From assembly GCF_963676275.1 (NCBI RefSeq), contig NZ_OY781091.1:62001-126000 (forward strand): a stretch of DNA of 64,000 bases. The letters run 5' to 3'. This document shows, piece after piece, positions 1 through 8,048 of this stretch. How positions within the stretch are numbered: the stretch's first letter is position 1; the number at the start of each line of letters is the position of its first letter. The translations under genes were made by a program, and so were the position numbers. Under the pieces are notes generated by a model, which searched no databases, was not told the origin of the DNA, and saw only the letters and a list, made by a program, of their open reading frames with translations. The stretch is from an uncultured Cohaesibacter sp. Its GTDB lineage: Bacteria; Pseudomonadota; Alphaproteobacteria; Rhizobiales; Cohaesibacteraceae.

Positions 1-488
1 GGCAACATCAGCAGAAGCAAGACATAAATAGGCAGAATATTGAAATAGCCCAGTTGGTAGCTCAGGAGAAACAGACCAATTGTTGCCTCTACCGGGTGCT
101 CGAGGAAGGGAAGAATGTGCAATTCCTTGATAAGAGGATAGACCGGCAGGGCCTGCGCAAGTGCGATCATAAACGCGATAACCGTTATGATCGAAAGCAC
201 GTGGGAGCCATAGATGACCGCAGCGCGCTTCCAGATTTTCAGGCTGGTCTGTTTGATTTTTCCGTCCCAGAAGGCGCCTGAATAGGCCAGCCCCGCCGCG
301 ATTCCCGACATCAGAATGAAGGCTTCTGCAGCGTCGGAAAAACCGAAATTGCGAATGGTATAAGACGCCCAGATATTCATTGGCGCGTGGTCGATGAAGA
401 TCGTTATCAAAGCCAATCCGCGCAGAACGTCAATGCGGATATCCCGTTTTGAAGGTTGGCTATTCAAGTAGGATGAATGCGTTTTCAC
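1..488 (-). CDS. opgC: OpgC-family membrane protein, 5' part only
   Basis: The gene runs off the left edge, so only about the first 162 codons are visible. The translation shows an N-terminal DVLRGLAL segment, then a FGFSDAAEAF stretch and several hydrophobic helices, the pattern of OpgC proteins. OpgC is an inner-membrane acyltransferase that succinylates periplasmic glucans; that role is family knowledge. I start it at a GTG (488-486) because AAGGTG lies 8 bases upstream and the frame leads directly into the conserved RDIRIDVLRG segment; no ATG is available there. The substrate in this organism is not shown by the sequence. Confidence 0.75.
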   Translation of the reverse strand, partial: MKTHSSYLNSQPSKRDIRIDVLRGLALITIFIDHAPMNIWASYTIRNFGFSDAAEAFILMSGIAAGLAYSGAFWDGKIKQTSLKIWKRAAVIYGSHVLSIITVIAFMIALAQALPVYPLIKELHILPFLEHPVEATIGLFLLSYQLGYFNILPIYVLLLLML

Positions 489-831
489 CTGTTTGCACCT
501 TGAGAGATTTCGGCAACTCCCCATACGGGGAGAAACCAGAGTTGAGCGCGTCAGATATCGGAATATACTGAAAAAGGCGACTTAAAAATGGCGTGTGATT
601 GTGACAACACACAGTCTCGCGACGCAGAGAGAGACTGCAAAGGTCAGATTTCGCCTTTTGTGTTGAAAATCATGCGCTTAGAGGAGATTTTTTCTCCATC
701 CGACAACCTGTCGGCCGGCCTCCGGCAATGCTGTGCCTATTCTCGATTGGCGGCAATCAGGACGCCACCTTTAAGCGGATACCGAGGGCCGATGATCGCC
801 CTTGCGCCGATTTTGTGCATTTCTGCAGATT
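489..831. other. Intergenic region without a recognisable gene
   Basis: This gap lies between the start of the OpgC-like gene and the end of the LysR gene, both on the minus strand. The opgC promoter should be in its left part. A short inverted repeat (CCGACA/TGTCGG, 700-714) is present. Open frames here give no recognisable protein and have no good ribosome binding site. Confidence 0.5.
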
Positions 832-1788
832 CTAGCCACCACAAGGTTCTTCCTTGTTGATTCTCTGCGTGAATTCCAAAAACTCGTGAATGGCGGGCTT
901 GGCTTCTGCCGGGCGCCAGTAAAGGCCAAGCGTTTCCAGCGCGCAGACGCAGCTTTCCGGCGCATTCAGCTTGGCGATTTTGCCATCGTCAATCCATTGA
1001 CAAGCAATGCTTTCGGGGAGGTAGGAAATGGCTTCTGTATTCCGCAGCATTGCATAGATGACCTCTGAAGAGCGCGACAATGCATGCAATTCGTTCATAT
1101 GCTGCCACCCCATTTTCTTGATGAGAGACTCATATTGTTTGCGAACGAGGGTCGCCACATGATTGGGTAACCACACGGCATCACGTAAATCTTCTTCGCT
1201 CACGCGGGCCTTCTGAGCCAGAGGATGATCCGGGCCGCAAACGATAGCCAGACTATCCTTGAATAAAGGCAGGAATTCCCAACCACCATAGACAACGCCG
1301 GTTTGGCGGCAGGCGATCAGGTCATATTCACCGCTGGAAAAACTCATATCGAGCCTGCGGCCGATCACTTCTTCTATTTGAAAACGAATTTGGTTTCTCT
1401 TGGTGACAAATCGAGGCAAGGCCTTGCTCAGGACAGCCTCGAAGGCGGCCATTGTCACGGCAATTCTGACAAGCGCGCTTTCGCCATTGTAATGAGCGAC
1501 AACCGTTTCAGTTCCATCTTCCACCGCGTTGATAATGCGTCTTGCTACCGCAGCCAGATCCAAAGCGATCGGGGTTGGCTCTATGCCTTTCGCATGTCGA
1601 AGAAAGAGCTTTGTTTCCAGCAAGGTCTCAAGGTCGCACACCAATTGCGACATGGCTGGCTGGGCAATGCCGATCGCTGCGGCAGCGCGTCCCATATGGC
1701 GCATGTCGACGAGGCGAACCAAAGCCAGCATATGTCTGAGTTTGACTTTGTTGGTAAGGCGATTGAACAGGGTTGTCGAGCTAAGCAT
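832..1788 (-). CDS. LysR-type transcriptional regulator
   Basis: A 318-aa protein with an N-terminal winged helix (residues ~18-75, segment AAAAIGIAQPAMSQLVCDLE) and a C-terminal periplasmic-binding-like effector domain. Length and layout are normal for LysR. The leader before KLRHMLAL is typical of the group whose HTH begins near residue 18, so I keep the first ATG. It is transcribed away from the TTT uptake operon that starts at 1885, and a T-N11-A palindrome lies just before its start codon. By the usual LysR pattern it probably controls that operon in response to the imported acid or a derivative. Confidence 0.9.
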   Translation of the reverse strand: MLSSTTLFNRLTNKVKLRHMLALVRLVDMRHMGRAAAAIGIAQPAMSQLVCDLETLLETKLFLRHAKGIEPTPIALDLAAVARRIINAVEDGTETVVAHYNGESALVRIAVTMAAFEAVLSKALPRFVTKRNQIRFQIEEVIGRRLDMSFSSGEYDLIACRQTGVVYGGWEFLPLFKDSLAIVCGPDHPLAQKARVSEEDLRDAVWLPNHVATLVRKQYESLIKKMGWQHMNELHALSRSSEVIYAMLRNTEAISYLPESIACQWIDDGKIAKLNAPESCVCALETLGLYWRPAEAKPAIHEFLEFTQRINKEEPCGG

Positions 1789-1793
1789 TCTTC

Positions 1794-1808
1794 ATAAGAA
1801 TTCCTTAT
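1794..1808. promoter_or_regulatory. Candidate LysR operator
   Basis: The inverted repeat ATAAG-AATTC-CTTAT fits the T-N11-A form of LysR sites. It lies in the 96-bp gap between the LysR start and the first TTT gene, 5 bp before the LysR start codon, which would suit autorepression. The repeat is seen directly; binding is inferred. Confidence 0.5.
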
Positions 1809-1884
1809 CAAGGTGCCCCATATTTTATTTTTAATTATCTCCCAGGTCAAGCTAACCTGTGGTTGGAGAAAATGGGAGGAGCTA

Positions 1885-2892
1885 ATGAATTACTTGATGA
1901 GAGCGTCAAAACGCTCTGTCATCAAAACGGCACTTTGCGCCTTTTGCGCAGCCGTTTTGACAAGCAGCATCATTCCGCAGACATCGGCTTTCGCGGCTGA
2001 TTGGCCAAGACGCAATGTGAAGCTGGTTGTGCCTGCAAAACCGGGAGGGGGGACCGACGCGGTTGCGCGCATTTTTACCGCCGAGTTGCAAAAGCGTCTT
2101 GGCAAACCCTTCGTGGTCGTCAATCAGCCCACCGGCGGTGGCAGTGTTGCTGCCGAGACCGCTCGCAATGCCCGTCCGGACGGCTACACTTTGCTTTATT
2201 ATCACACCGGCCTGCTGTCCTCCTACCATAGTGGTTTGTATGACCATAATCCCGCTGAGGAATTCACCACAGTTGCGGTGATGCCCGTCAAAGCAAGCTA
2301 TTGCTTTGCCGTTGGGGCCAATTCCGAGTTCAAGACCATTGCTGATGTCGTCGCCAAGGCGAAGGCCAATCCGGACAAGATCACGCTCGGCGTACAGCTG
2401 AAGGGCGCTTCGCATTTCATGGCCGGTCTGCTCATGATGGACAGCAAGGCACCATTCCGCATTGTGGAAGCGGGCTCGGATGCAGATAAATTCGTCGCCC
2501 TGCAAGGGGGCAATATCGACATGGCGATAGTCAATACCGCTGGCGCTGCCCAATATCAGGAGGCTGGCAAGCTGAGAATCCTTGGTACGATGTCCAGCTT
2601 TCCGGGGCGCGATGCAACCATGCCGGACATTCCCTCGATGGACGAACAGGGCTTCCCCAACACCATTTATGGCCTCGACTTCTTTGTTCTTGCCCCCAAA
2701 GGCATGGATGAAAAACTGGCCGCCCAGATCAACGCCGCCTTCAAGGATGTGATCCTTGACAAGGCCGTCGCCGACAAGCTTCTGCAAATGCGCATGCCGC
2801 TTAGCTATCTCTCCTTGCAGGATAGTGAAAAGCGGATGAAGGAATCGGAGAAAAAAGTCGGTGTAATCGCCGGACAGATTGGCCTCAAATAG
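1885..2892 (+). CDS. TTT transporter substrate-binding protein (TctC/Bug family), first copy
   Basis: A 335-aa secreted binding protein. It has a signal peptide (charged start, hydrophobic core, cut near SAFAAD) and the family segment WPRRNVKLVVPAKPGGGTDAVAR, here quoted only to identify the family. I chose the ATG at 1885 because GGGAGGAG lies just upstream; the frame is open from 1813. It captures a carboxylated substrate in the periplasm and delivers it to TctB-TctA encoded at 5918-7910. Unusually, a second paralogue is encoded in the same operon at 4871, so the system may accept two related ligands. The ligand cannot be read from sequence. Confidence 0.88.
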   Translation: MNYLMRASKRSVIKTALCAFCAAVLTSSIIPQTSAFAADWPRRNVKLVVPAKPGGGTDAVARIFTAELQKRLGKPFVVVNQPTGGGSVAAETARNARPDGYTLLYYHTGLLSSYHSGLYDHNPAEEFTTVAVMPVKASYCFAVGANSEFKTIADVVAKAKANPDKITLGVQLKGASHFMAGLLMMDSKAPFRIVEAGSDADKFVALQGGNIDMAIVNTAGAAQYQEAGKLRILGTMSSFPGRDATMPDIPSMDEQGFPNTIYGLDFFVLAPKGMDEKLAAQINAAFKDVILDKAVADKLLQMRMPLSYLSLQDSEKRMKESEKKVGVIAGQIGLK

Positions 2893-3060
2893 GCCCTTGG
2901 CCGGGCGCGAGATGTTGATCATGCGCCCGGTTCAGTTCCTGCCCGGCAAAAAGCCACTCACGATTTTTTAAAAAAGAACCGCATCGGCTGGATTTCCCGC
3001 TGGTCTGCGGGCCTTGAAGTGTGCGCGCATATCTCTTTTTTCAAGATCAAACAAGGATGA

Positions 3061-3924
3061 ATGCCAATGTCTACAAACACATCATATCCTGTTTTCAAGG
3101 ATCCCGTTGAATATCTGATTCAGGGATGCGAGCGCCCTTGGGAAGTTGCCGTCGACCCTTTTGAAGTTGCTCCCCGGACCTGGTTTGTAGGCAATGCCTG
3201 GGTCGGCGCCTATCTTCTTGCGACTTCAGAGGGCCTCATTCTGATCGATTCAACGATGCAGCCCCAGATTTATATGGTCTTCGAGAATATCCGAAAACTC
3301 GGACTGGACCCCAAGGACATCAAATTGCTGCTGCTCACCCATATGCATTATGATCATGTGGGTGGCGCGCGGGTGATTGCCGAGGCCAGCGGAGCAAAGA
3401 TCATGTTGAGCCGACAGGATCATGACTTTATGCTCGCCCATCCCGAACAGATATTTGACGAAGGTTATCCCTTCGGTGCTTTTGAAGTGTCTGATTATTA
3501 TCAGGATGATAAACCGATCATATTGGGAGATCGGACAATCCGCACCATCCTGACGCCGGGGCACACGCCGGGTACAACCTCATTCTTCTTTGATGTGGAA
3601 ACCAAAAACGGACAAACAAAGCATTGTGGCCTGCATGGCGGTGTCGGACTAAACACGCTCGGTGATGACTTCCTTACGGAACATGGTTTCAGTGTCTCGA
3701 CCCGGGCGGATTATCTGGCTTCCATGCGCAAGCTGCACAATTTGCAAATTGACATAACGCTCGGCTCTCATCCGGCGCAGGTCGATATGCTGTCCAAGGT
3801 TTGTCGGATTGGCCCTGACTTCAATCCCTTTGACGATCCATCCGTCTGGCAAGGCCTGATCGAACAGCGCATCGGACAGATAGAAACCCTCATTGCTGAA
3901 TCCAAACTGGAGCCCGCCTGCTGA
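3061..3924 (+). CDS. Metallo-beta-lactamase-fold hydrolase, subclass B3-like
   Basis: A 287-aa protein with a complete set of metal ligands for a dinuclear zinc site: H94-x-H96-x-D98-H99 (THMHYDHVGG), H168 in GHTPGTTSF and H237 in LGSHPAQ. This pattern resembles B3 enzymes. No convincing signal peptide is seen, which argues against a secreted antibiotic lactamase. In an uptake operon beside an esterase it more likely opens a lactone or ester of the imported compound; this is inferred from context. The start could also be the ATG at 3067, since AAGGA at 3053 serves either. Its stop overlaps the next start by one base, so the two are probably translationally coupled. Confidence 0.85.
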   Translation: MPMSTNTSYPVFKDPVEYLIQGCERPWEVAVDPFEVAPRTWFVGNAWVGAYLLATSEGLILIDSTMQPQIYMVFENIRKLGLDPKDIKLLLLTHMHYDHVGGARVIAEASGAKIMLSRQDHDFMLAHPEQIFDEGYPFGAFEVSDYYQDDKPIILGDRTIRTILTPGHTPGTTSFFFDVETKNGQTKHCGLHGGVGLNTLGDDFLTEHGFSVSTRADYLASMRKLHNLQIDITLGSHPAQVDMLSKVCRIGPDFNPFDDPSVWQGLIEQRIGQIETLIAESKLEPAC

Positions 3925-4820
3925 TGCTTAGCAAACAGGAACAGGCCGAAATGGCCAAACATCTGCGCTCGACGACAGTCGTGCCAACCGAACTGCCAGA
4001 AGATCTTGTTGCATGCCTTGATGCGGTCGACCATGAAGAAATGCTGGTGCCTACGCGCATTGGCGAGACCAGAACAATTCTGGTCAAGCCGCGAGATGCC
4101 AGCGGGGCGCTGCCCCTGTTCATCAATTTCCACGGCGGTGGATTTGTCAGAGGCTATCAGGAACGGGACACGATCTTCTGTGCCATGCTGGCTTCCAAGC
4201 TGGGCTGCGTAGTCATCGATGTGGACTATCGGCTGTCCCCGGAATTTCCTTTTCCGACAGCCCTGCATGAAGCCTATGATGTGGTCCAGTTCGCATTTGC
4301 CAATGCGGGCGAACTCGGGATTGATCCGGCACGCATCGCGATTGGTGGCCACAGCGCCGGAGGCAATCTGACAGCTGCCGTCTGCCTCATGATCAAAGAA
4401 GAGGGCGGCGCCATGCCATGCCTGCAGATTCTGGATTACCCCTTCCTTGATGCGGTTACGGATTCATTCGTGAAAATCGGAGACGATGAAACCTTCTTCA
4501 CGCCGGAAAGACTGGACGGGTTCAACATCCTGCATGTTCCAAAGCTGGCAGACAGACGCAATCCGTTGATGTCTCCGGTTCTGGCAAAACCCGAAATGCT
4601 TGAAGGCCTGCCCTCTGCCCTGATCATCATCGCAGCGAAAGACATTTTGCGCCATGAAGCAGAATGCTATGCCCGGATGCTTGTTGATGCCGGAGTGGAG
4701 GTCCGGTTGCGCAAGTTCCTGCAAAGCGATCATGGCTTCATCATCGCCAATCTTGCCGAATATCGGCAGGCACATGCCCTCATTCTGAAAGCTCTGAAGG
4801 AGGCCTTTGGTTTGAGATAA
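3924..4820 (+). CDS. Alpha/beta hydrolase of the hormone-sensitive-lipase family
   Basis: A 298-aa enzyme with the HSL oxyanion motif HGGGF (70-74), nucleophile motif GHSAGG (Ser144) and a likely triad completed by Asp240 (AAKDILR) and His270 (SDHGF). It has no signal peptide, so it acts in the cytoplasm on short-chain or aromatic esters, amides or lactones. It is coupled to the MBL-fold hydrolase by a one-base stop/start overlap. The two hydrolases lie between two binding-protein genes, which suggests intracellular hydrolysis of the substrate taken up by this TTT system. The exact substrate is unknown. Confidence 0.88.
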   Translation: MLSKQEQAEMAKHLRSTTVVPTELPEDLVACLDAVDHEEMLVPTRIGETRTILVKPRDASGALPLFINFHGGGFVRGYQERDTIFCAMLASKLGCVVIDVDYRLSPEFPFPTALHEAYDVVQFAFANAGELGIDPARIAIGGHSAGGNLTAAVCLMIKEEGGAMPCLQILDYPFLDAVTDSFVKIGDDETFFTPERLDGFNILHVPKLADRRNPLMSPVLAKPEMLEGLPSALIIIAAKDILRHEAECYARMLVDAGVEVRLRKFLQSDHGFIIANLAEYRQAHALILKALKEAFGLR

Positions 4821-4870
4821 TTTGCAAATTTCCAGAATTGGGAGATCTGGAAATCAAGAGGAGGAGAAAA

Positions 4871-5830
4871 ATGAGACTATTCAGGACCATAATGGTAGCC
4901 GCGGCCTGTTTGCTGAGTGCTGGCAACGCCAATGCTGATGCAAGCTGGCCAAAAGGAACCATTAAACTCGTCATCCCGGCCAAAGCCGGTGGTGGCACAG
5001 ACATCATGGGGCGCATATTCGCCAACTATCTGCAACAGACAACAGGCAGCGCCGTCGCCGTCATCAACCAGCCATCCGGAGGAGGAACCGTTGGCTATGA
5101 GATGGTGCGCACCGCCAAACCAGATGGGCAGACCCTGCTTTATGCCCATACGAATTTGCTGATCAATGCCCATACAGGGCGGTATCCGCATGCCCTGTCG
5201 GACTTCACCCCTATCGCTTATGCGCAGATTTATCCGCCTCAAGTCTATGCGGTAGCCCCTGATGCGCCATGGAACAGCCTCAAGGACTTCGTTGAGGATG
5301 CCCGCGCCAATGCGGGAAAACGCACGATCGGGGTGTCTCTGGGCGGTACGACCCATTTCATCGCCGGTTTGATGCAACAGGCCGAAAATATCGAACTCAA
5401 AATGGTAGAGGCATCGTCAGAGGTGGACAAGGTCGCAGCCATTCAGGGCGGGCATATCGACATAGGCAATCTGGGCGCCAAATCAGCCCGCCAATTCATC
5501 GAAGCCGGAAAGATGAAATCGCTGGCCTTGCTTGACCCGGTTCCAAACAAGTCATTTCCCGAGTTTCCCACTGCCATAGAGCAGGGCGTGAATGTCTTCT
5601 GGCAGACCCCGCTTATTCTGTTCGGCCCCAAGGATATGGACCCCGCCATTGTTGAGAAAATCAATGAGGCAACCAAAGGGATGAGCGAGGATCCGGCCAT
5701 ACAGGAAAGCCTTCAAAAGATGTCAAGCTCCTACATCTATCACCCGGTCGATGAAGTCGGTAACCTGCTGGCAGCCGAGGACAAGCGCATAAGCGAGATC
5801 GCCGAACAGCTTGGCATAGCTCCCAAATGA
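4871..5830 (+). CDS. TTT transporter substrate-binding protein, second copy
   Basis: A 319-aa paralogue of the protein at 1885. It has a clear signal peptide (start to about NANADA) and the same opening KLVIPAKAGGGTD motif. The ATG at 4871 follows GAGGAG, better than the earlier in-frame ATG at 4838. It is 40 bp after the hydrolase and 87 bp before tctB, so it is the copy placed next to the permease genes. Two binding proteins for one TctAB pair suggests either broadened specificity or one orphan sensor-like copy. Confidence 0.88.
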   Translation: MRLFRTIMVAAACLLSAGNANADASWPKGTIKLVIPAKAGGGTDIMGRIFANYLQQTTGSAVAVINQPSGGGTVGYEMVRTAKPDGQTLLYAHTNLLINAHTGRYPHALSDFTPIAYAQIYPPQVYAVAPDAPWNSLKDFVEDARANAGKRTIGVSLGGTTHFIAGLMQQAENIELKMVEASSEVDKVAAIQGGHIDIGNLGAKSARQFIEAGKMKSLALLDPVPNKSFPEFPTAIEQGVNVFWQTPLILFGPKDMDPAIVEKINEATKGMSEDPAIQESLQKMSSSYIYHPVDEVGNLLAAEDKRISEIAEQLGIAPK

Positions 5831-5917
5831 CATGCGAGGAAAATCAGGTCAGGGTCTCGCATCCTGATCTGAAAGAGGATGGAACACCATCCCGGAGAGT
5901 TTAGTCAGGAGATAATT

Positions 5918-6388
5918 ATGAGACAGAATATACTTCTGGGGAGCATGATCGGCGCGCTTGGAATCGTTGGCATTCTATTGACGGCTCAGGTTCCGAGCAC
6001 GACTTTTACCGATGATCCCGGCCCCCATGTCTTTCCCTATTTTGCCAGTTCCATTTTGGTAATCTGTGGGCTTGGCATGTTTTTCACCGCCGGCAAAAAC
6101 AGACCTGACCAGCAGGAGGAACCCTTTCTTGATCGTCAGGGATGGATTCGCGTTGGCGTCATGCTCGCGGTTTTCAGCCTTTATGCCCTTGCCCTGTGGC
6201 TGGTGGGATTTCACATCGCCACCCCCTTCGCCGGTCTGGCCTTCTACGCCCTGATCGCGGGCAAGGAAAAACGCAATTGGCTCTATGGGATCGTCTTTGC
6301 ACTCCTTTCCTATGCCTGTCTCTATTTCCTGTTCATTTCTGTTCTGAATTCCTTCCTGCCGGAAGGTATTCTGATGGGAGGATACTAA
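5918..6388 (+). CDS. tctB: TTT transporter small membrane subunit TctB
   Basis: A 156-aa hydrophobic protein with about four predicted helices, the size and layout of TctB. It carries the GPHVFPYF segment common in this family. The ATG at 5918 is preceded by AGGAG. It pairs with TctA, whose start is only 4 bp beyond its stop. The role in secondary, cation-driven carboxylate uptake is family knowledge. Confidence 0.85.
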   Translation: MRQNILLGSMIGALGIVGILLTAQVPSTTFTDDPGPHVFPYFASSILVICGLGMFFTAGKNRPDQQEEPFLDRQGWIRVGVMLAVFSLYALALWLVGFHIATPFAGLAFYALIAGKEKRNWLYGIVFALLSYACLYFLFISVLNSFLPEGILMGGY

Positions 6389-6392
6389 GCTC

Positions 6393-7910
6393 ATGGAAAT
6401 GATTGTTTCAAATTTTGCAGAGCTTTTGCACCCGCTCACCCTTCTGATCATTTTTGCCGCCAGTCTTGTCGGGATTTTTCTCGGAGCGATCCCCGGTCTT
6501 TCAGGCGGCCTTGGCGTTGCCCTTCTTCTTCCGCTCAGTTTTGGTCTGGATCCCCATGTCGGGCTGGCCATGTTGATCAGCATCTGGGTGGGGGGGACAT
6601 CGGGCGCGATGATTGGCTCCATTCTTTTGGGCATACCCGGCTCGCCCTCTGCCATTGCAACGACCTTTGACGGCTATCCTATGACCAAGAATGGCGAGGT
6701 CGTCCGTGCGCTTGGGGCTGCCATCACCGCCTCCTTTATCGGAACATTCATCAGCATAATCGTTGCCGCATTCCTTAGCCGGATATTGGCGGATCTTGCC
6801 CTCAAGCTCGGCCCTTGGGAATATTTCTCGCTCGGGGTTTGCGCCATCTCTCTGGTGGCTGCCCTTGCGCGCGAAAGTGTTTTTCACGGCCTCGCCGCCG
6901 CAGCGCTGGGGCTGTTGTGCAGTTCGGTCGGTTTTGCGCCGATTGATGGTTATCCGCGCTTCGCCTTTGGCAATATGTATCTGAATTCCGGATTTGATCT
7001 CGTTTCTCTCATGATCGGCTTCTTTGCGATCAAGCAGATACTGATGGAATTCGCCCGCGGCAGTCAGGTGATGCCGGAATTTGATGCCAAAACGATTACG
7101 GGCTTCGGCGTCACCTTGAAGGACTATACCTCCAACGCGGTCAACATCTTCCGCTCATTCATGATTGGTCTGTGGATCGGCTTTCTGCCCGGCATGGGGT
7201 CGGGGCTGTCCAACATGGTGTCCTATGCCTATGCCAAGAACAGCTCGAAACATCCCGAAAAATTCGGCAAGGGCTGTATTGATGGCGTATTTGCCTCCGA
7301 GACAGCCAACAATGCCTCTGTCGGTGGATCGCTTATCCCCATGGTGGCTTTGGGAATTCCCGGTGACGGAACGACGGCCATTCTGTTGGGCGGGCTGATG
7401 ATCCACGGCATTCAGGCCGGGCCATTATTGTTCACCAACAATCCCGATATCGTCTACACACTTTTCAATACTGCCCTGATATCTGCCATTCTGGTTTTCA
7501 TTTCCCAGTTTTTCGGCATGCGGTTGTTTCCCGCGATCCTGAAGGTGCCCTATCAGTATCTTTACTCGGCCATTGTCCTGCTCTGCTATATGGGGGTGTT
7601 CGTTGGTGCGGGCACGGAATTTAACTTCATCATCATGCTGGGTTTCGCCATACTCGGCCTTTTGATGGACTGGGCCAGAATGCCGGTCGGGCCATTTGTT
7701 CTTGCCTTCATTCTGGGGCCGATGCTGGAATCAAATTTGCGCAAGGGCTTCACCTATACCGATCAGGGAATCTGGCCTTTCTTCACACGGCCGATTTCCG
7801 GCATTTTGCTGGCGTTGGCCCTGATCAGCATCATCTGGCCCTATGTCAAACCATTGTTGAAAAAATCTCAAGGCCAATCTGGCGAAAGAGAGTCCTCACT
7901 CTCTCCCTGA
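6393..7910 (+). CDS. tctA: TTT transporter large permease TctA
   Basis: A 505-aa protein with about 12 membrane segments. It carries TctA hallmarks GAIPGLSGGLGVALLLPLSF near residue 32 and a second, repeat-like GFLPGMGSGLSNMVSYAYAK near residue 265, reflecting the internal duplication of the family. It forms the transport channel with TctB and is fed by one or both binding proteins of the operon. It is the last gene of the operon and is followed immediately by a terminator-like hairpin at 7911. Confidence 0.92.
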   Translation: MEMIVSNFAELLHPLTLLIIFAASLVGIFLGAIPGLSGGLGVALLLPLSFGLDPHVGLAMLISIWVGGTSGAMIGSILLGIPGSPSAIATTFDGYPMTKNGEVVRALGAAITASFIGTFISIIVAAFLSRILADLALKLGPWEYFSLGVCAISLVAALARESVFHGLAAAALGLLCSSVGFAPIDGYPRFAFGNMYLNSGFDLVSLMIGFFAIKQILMEFARGSQVMPEFDAKTITGFGVTLKDYTSNAVNIFRSFMIGLWIGFLPGMGSGLSNMVSYAYAKNSSKHPEKFGKGCIDGVFASETANNASVGGSLIPMVALGIPGDGTTAILLGGLMIHGIQAGPLLFTNNPDIVYTLFNTALISAILVFISQFFGMRLFPAILKVPYQYLYSAIVLLCYMGVFVGAGTEFNFIIMLGFAILGLLMDWARMPVGPFVLAFILGPMLESNLRKGFTYTDQGIWPFFTRPISGILLALALISIIWPYVKPLLKKSQGQSGERESSLSP

Positions 7911-7953
7911 GGCTGACGCGCCACCCTGCAACAAAGGCGTGTCAGCCATTTTC
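7911..7953 (+). terminator. Terminator-like hairpin after tctA
   Basis: A 12-bp stem (GGCTGACGCGCC with GGCGTGTCAGCC, one G-T wobble) with a 13-base loop starts directly after the tctA stop and is followed by ATTTTCTC. It lies between convergent tctA and ptsA and may serve both. Confidence 0.65.
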
Positions 7954-8048
7954 TCTTCCATCAACGCGCATGTGCCAAACTGGTGGAAGAGAAAAGCGGG
8001 CATCCTGTCCCGGGCATGGTGTCACGGTCATCCGAGGGGCAAGTCTTC

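Noticed and set aside
588..860. A 90-codon plus-strand frame in the first intergenic gap
   Set aside because: It overlaps the end of the LysR gene, has no good start context and no similarity that I recognise.
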